Made by a program: the position numbers and the translations under genes. This document shows positions 63,085 to 64,000 of a stretch of 64,000 nt of DNA, piece after piece. Source of the stretch: Doryteuthis pealeii (lineage: Eukaryota > Mollusca > Cephalopoda > Myopsida > Loliginidae). The notes beneath the pieces are model-generated. The model saw only the letters and a list, made by a program, of their open reading frames with translations, did not search any database and had not been told where the DNA came from. The stretch spans positions 92,713,391-92,777,390 of the forward strand of contig CM042138.1 in assembly GCA_023376005.1 (NCBI GenBank), written 5' to 3'. How positions within the stretch are numbered: position 1 is the stretch's first letter; every line of letters begins with the position of its first letter.

Positions 63085-63350
63085 AGACATATATATAACT
63101 ATAAGATATATAATAATCTTCATATAATATAGATATATAATAATCTTCATATAAATATAAGATATATAATAATCTTCATATAAATATAAGATATATAATA
63201 ATATAAATATAACATATATAATAATCTTCATATAAATATAAGATATATAATAATCTTCATATAAATATAAGATATATAATAATCTTCATATATATAAATA
63301 TAAATATATAATAATTTTCATTTAAATATAACATATATAATAATCTCATA
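63085..63350. repeat. ~29-bp tandem repeat
   Basis: AATCTTCATATAAATATAAG recurs with spacings of 26-29 bp across about nine units of ATATATAATAATCTTCATAT. Confidence 0.85.
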
Positions 63351-63404
63351 CAATGACTGCTATTTACACAGTAGTATTGCAACCAACAAAGCCTTCATCA
63401 GATA

Positions 63405-63620
63405 ATGACTCTGGGTGCAGGCTTAGTTTCCAGTCCGAAGCATCATTACCACTAACCCGGATCGCCCAGCAGTATCTCACGATACCACCAGACTTTGTCG
63501 GTTTGATGTCACATTATAGGATTGCCATATCCACGCTGATGCGGTTAGAGATTTATCCTGAACCCTTTTTATGTATTTCCTCTTGTATGAAGGAGAAAGT
63601 CCAAGTTTAGTAAAATATGA

Positions 63621-63622
<2 letters not shown>
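63405..63622 (-). mobile_element. LINE C-terminus, second copy of the rDNA-linked LINE
   Basis: GAAGCATCATTACCACTAAC, CAGTATCTCACGATACCACC and GAAGGAGAAAGTCCAAGTTT match 44850-44990; no 28S here. An extra ~45-bp segment (63537-63580) interrupts it. Confidence 0.7.
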
Positions 63623-63623
<1 letters not shown>

Positions 63624-63668
<45 letters not shown>

Positions 63669-63752
63669 AAATCATTGAAAATTAGACTCATAATATATAC
63701 ATACACATACACAAAAACATGCACACACACACACACGAACACACACACACAT

Positions 63753-63802
<50 letters not shown>

Positions 63803-63815
63803 TATGTCTCTGTGT
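63624..63815. repeat. (TA)n/(CA)n microsatellites
   Basis: TA at 63624-63668, CA at 63723-63772, TA at 63773-63805 and GT at 63812-63825. Confidence 0.9.
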
Positions 63816-63941
63816 GTGTGTGTGTTTTCTTCTCTTCTTACTCTTTTATTTTCATAATATAATTGTCTCTTCGTAGCTGGTTGGGTCGTCTATCTGGGTA
63901 TCTGGACTATCTGGGTATCTCTTATTTTGGTCTGGGGCTAT

Positions 63942-64000
63942 TTGGGTCGATTGACATCGCTTTCTGTGGATGAGATATTACTACCTGACTTTACATGGAG
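63942..64000 (-). mobile_element. LINE reverse transcriptase fragment cut by window end
   Basis: ATTGACATCGCTTTCTGTGG then ATGAGATATTACTACC: the minus-strand SNISSTESDV segment found at 48950 in the longest copy. It continues beyond the window. Confidence 0.65.

Overview
The window looks like AT-rich, repeat-saturated, gene-poor DNA from a coleoid cephalopod, most likely an octopus. Evidence for this: repeated tRNA-derived SINEs of the kind known from octopus, many LINE remnants, Helitron-like and MITE/foldback elements, and very abundant (TA)n, (CA)n, (CT)n, (GATA)n and (GAA)n arrays. There is one intact single-exon protein gene in 64 kb and no bacterial-style gene organisation. The organism call is an inference from repeat type, not from a database match.

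Layout. 1-5.6 kb: LINE tail, perfect hairpin, SINEs, 120-bp tandem repeat, MITEs, foldback element and an interrupted Helitron. 5.6-13.9 kb: one large imperfect palindrome (two ~4.1 kb arms around a ~120-bp spacer), ending at a 100-N assembly gap (13901-14000). Both arms hold a Helitron-like element, a 41-bp minisatellite, a tRNA-like SINE head, a hammerhead-like motif and a MITE. 14-31 kb: Helitrons, SINEs, foldbacks, a 91-bp satellite, LINE fragments (including one encoding part of a restriction-like-endonuclease-type protein), a large AAAG array and a 538-bp tandem duplication. 31.7-32.8 kb: an intact rhodopsin-family GPCR on the minus strand, the only confident gene. 33-39 kb: AT/pyrimidine-rich low-complexity DNA. 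39-44.2 kb: TIR element, Helitron and a decayed LINE with RNase H. 44.8-45.5 kb: a LINE C-terminus fused to a 28S rRNA fragment in the opposite orientation. 45.8-64 kb: possible solo LTR, SINEs, LINEs, tandem Helitrons, a 5S rRNA-derived sequence, MITEs, GATA and GAA arrays, foldbacks, and a LINE fragment cut by the window end.

The genes do not form a pathway. The window records layered transposition: LINE 3' ends and SINEs nested in each other and in MITEs, three Helitron-like families all ending in a hairpin plus CTAG, and foldback elements several of which carry a CTGANGA...GAAA hammerhead-like core. The most unusual items are the LINE/28S chimera, the recurring hammerhead-like motif, the 8.3-kb palindrome (possibly an assembly artefact) and the GPCR with altered signature motifs.
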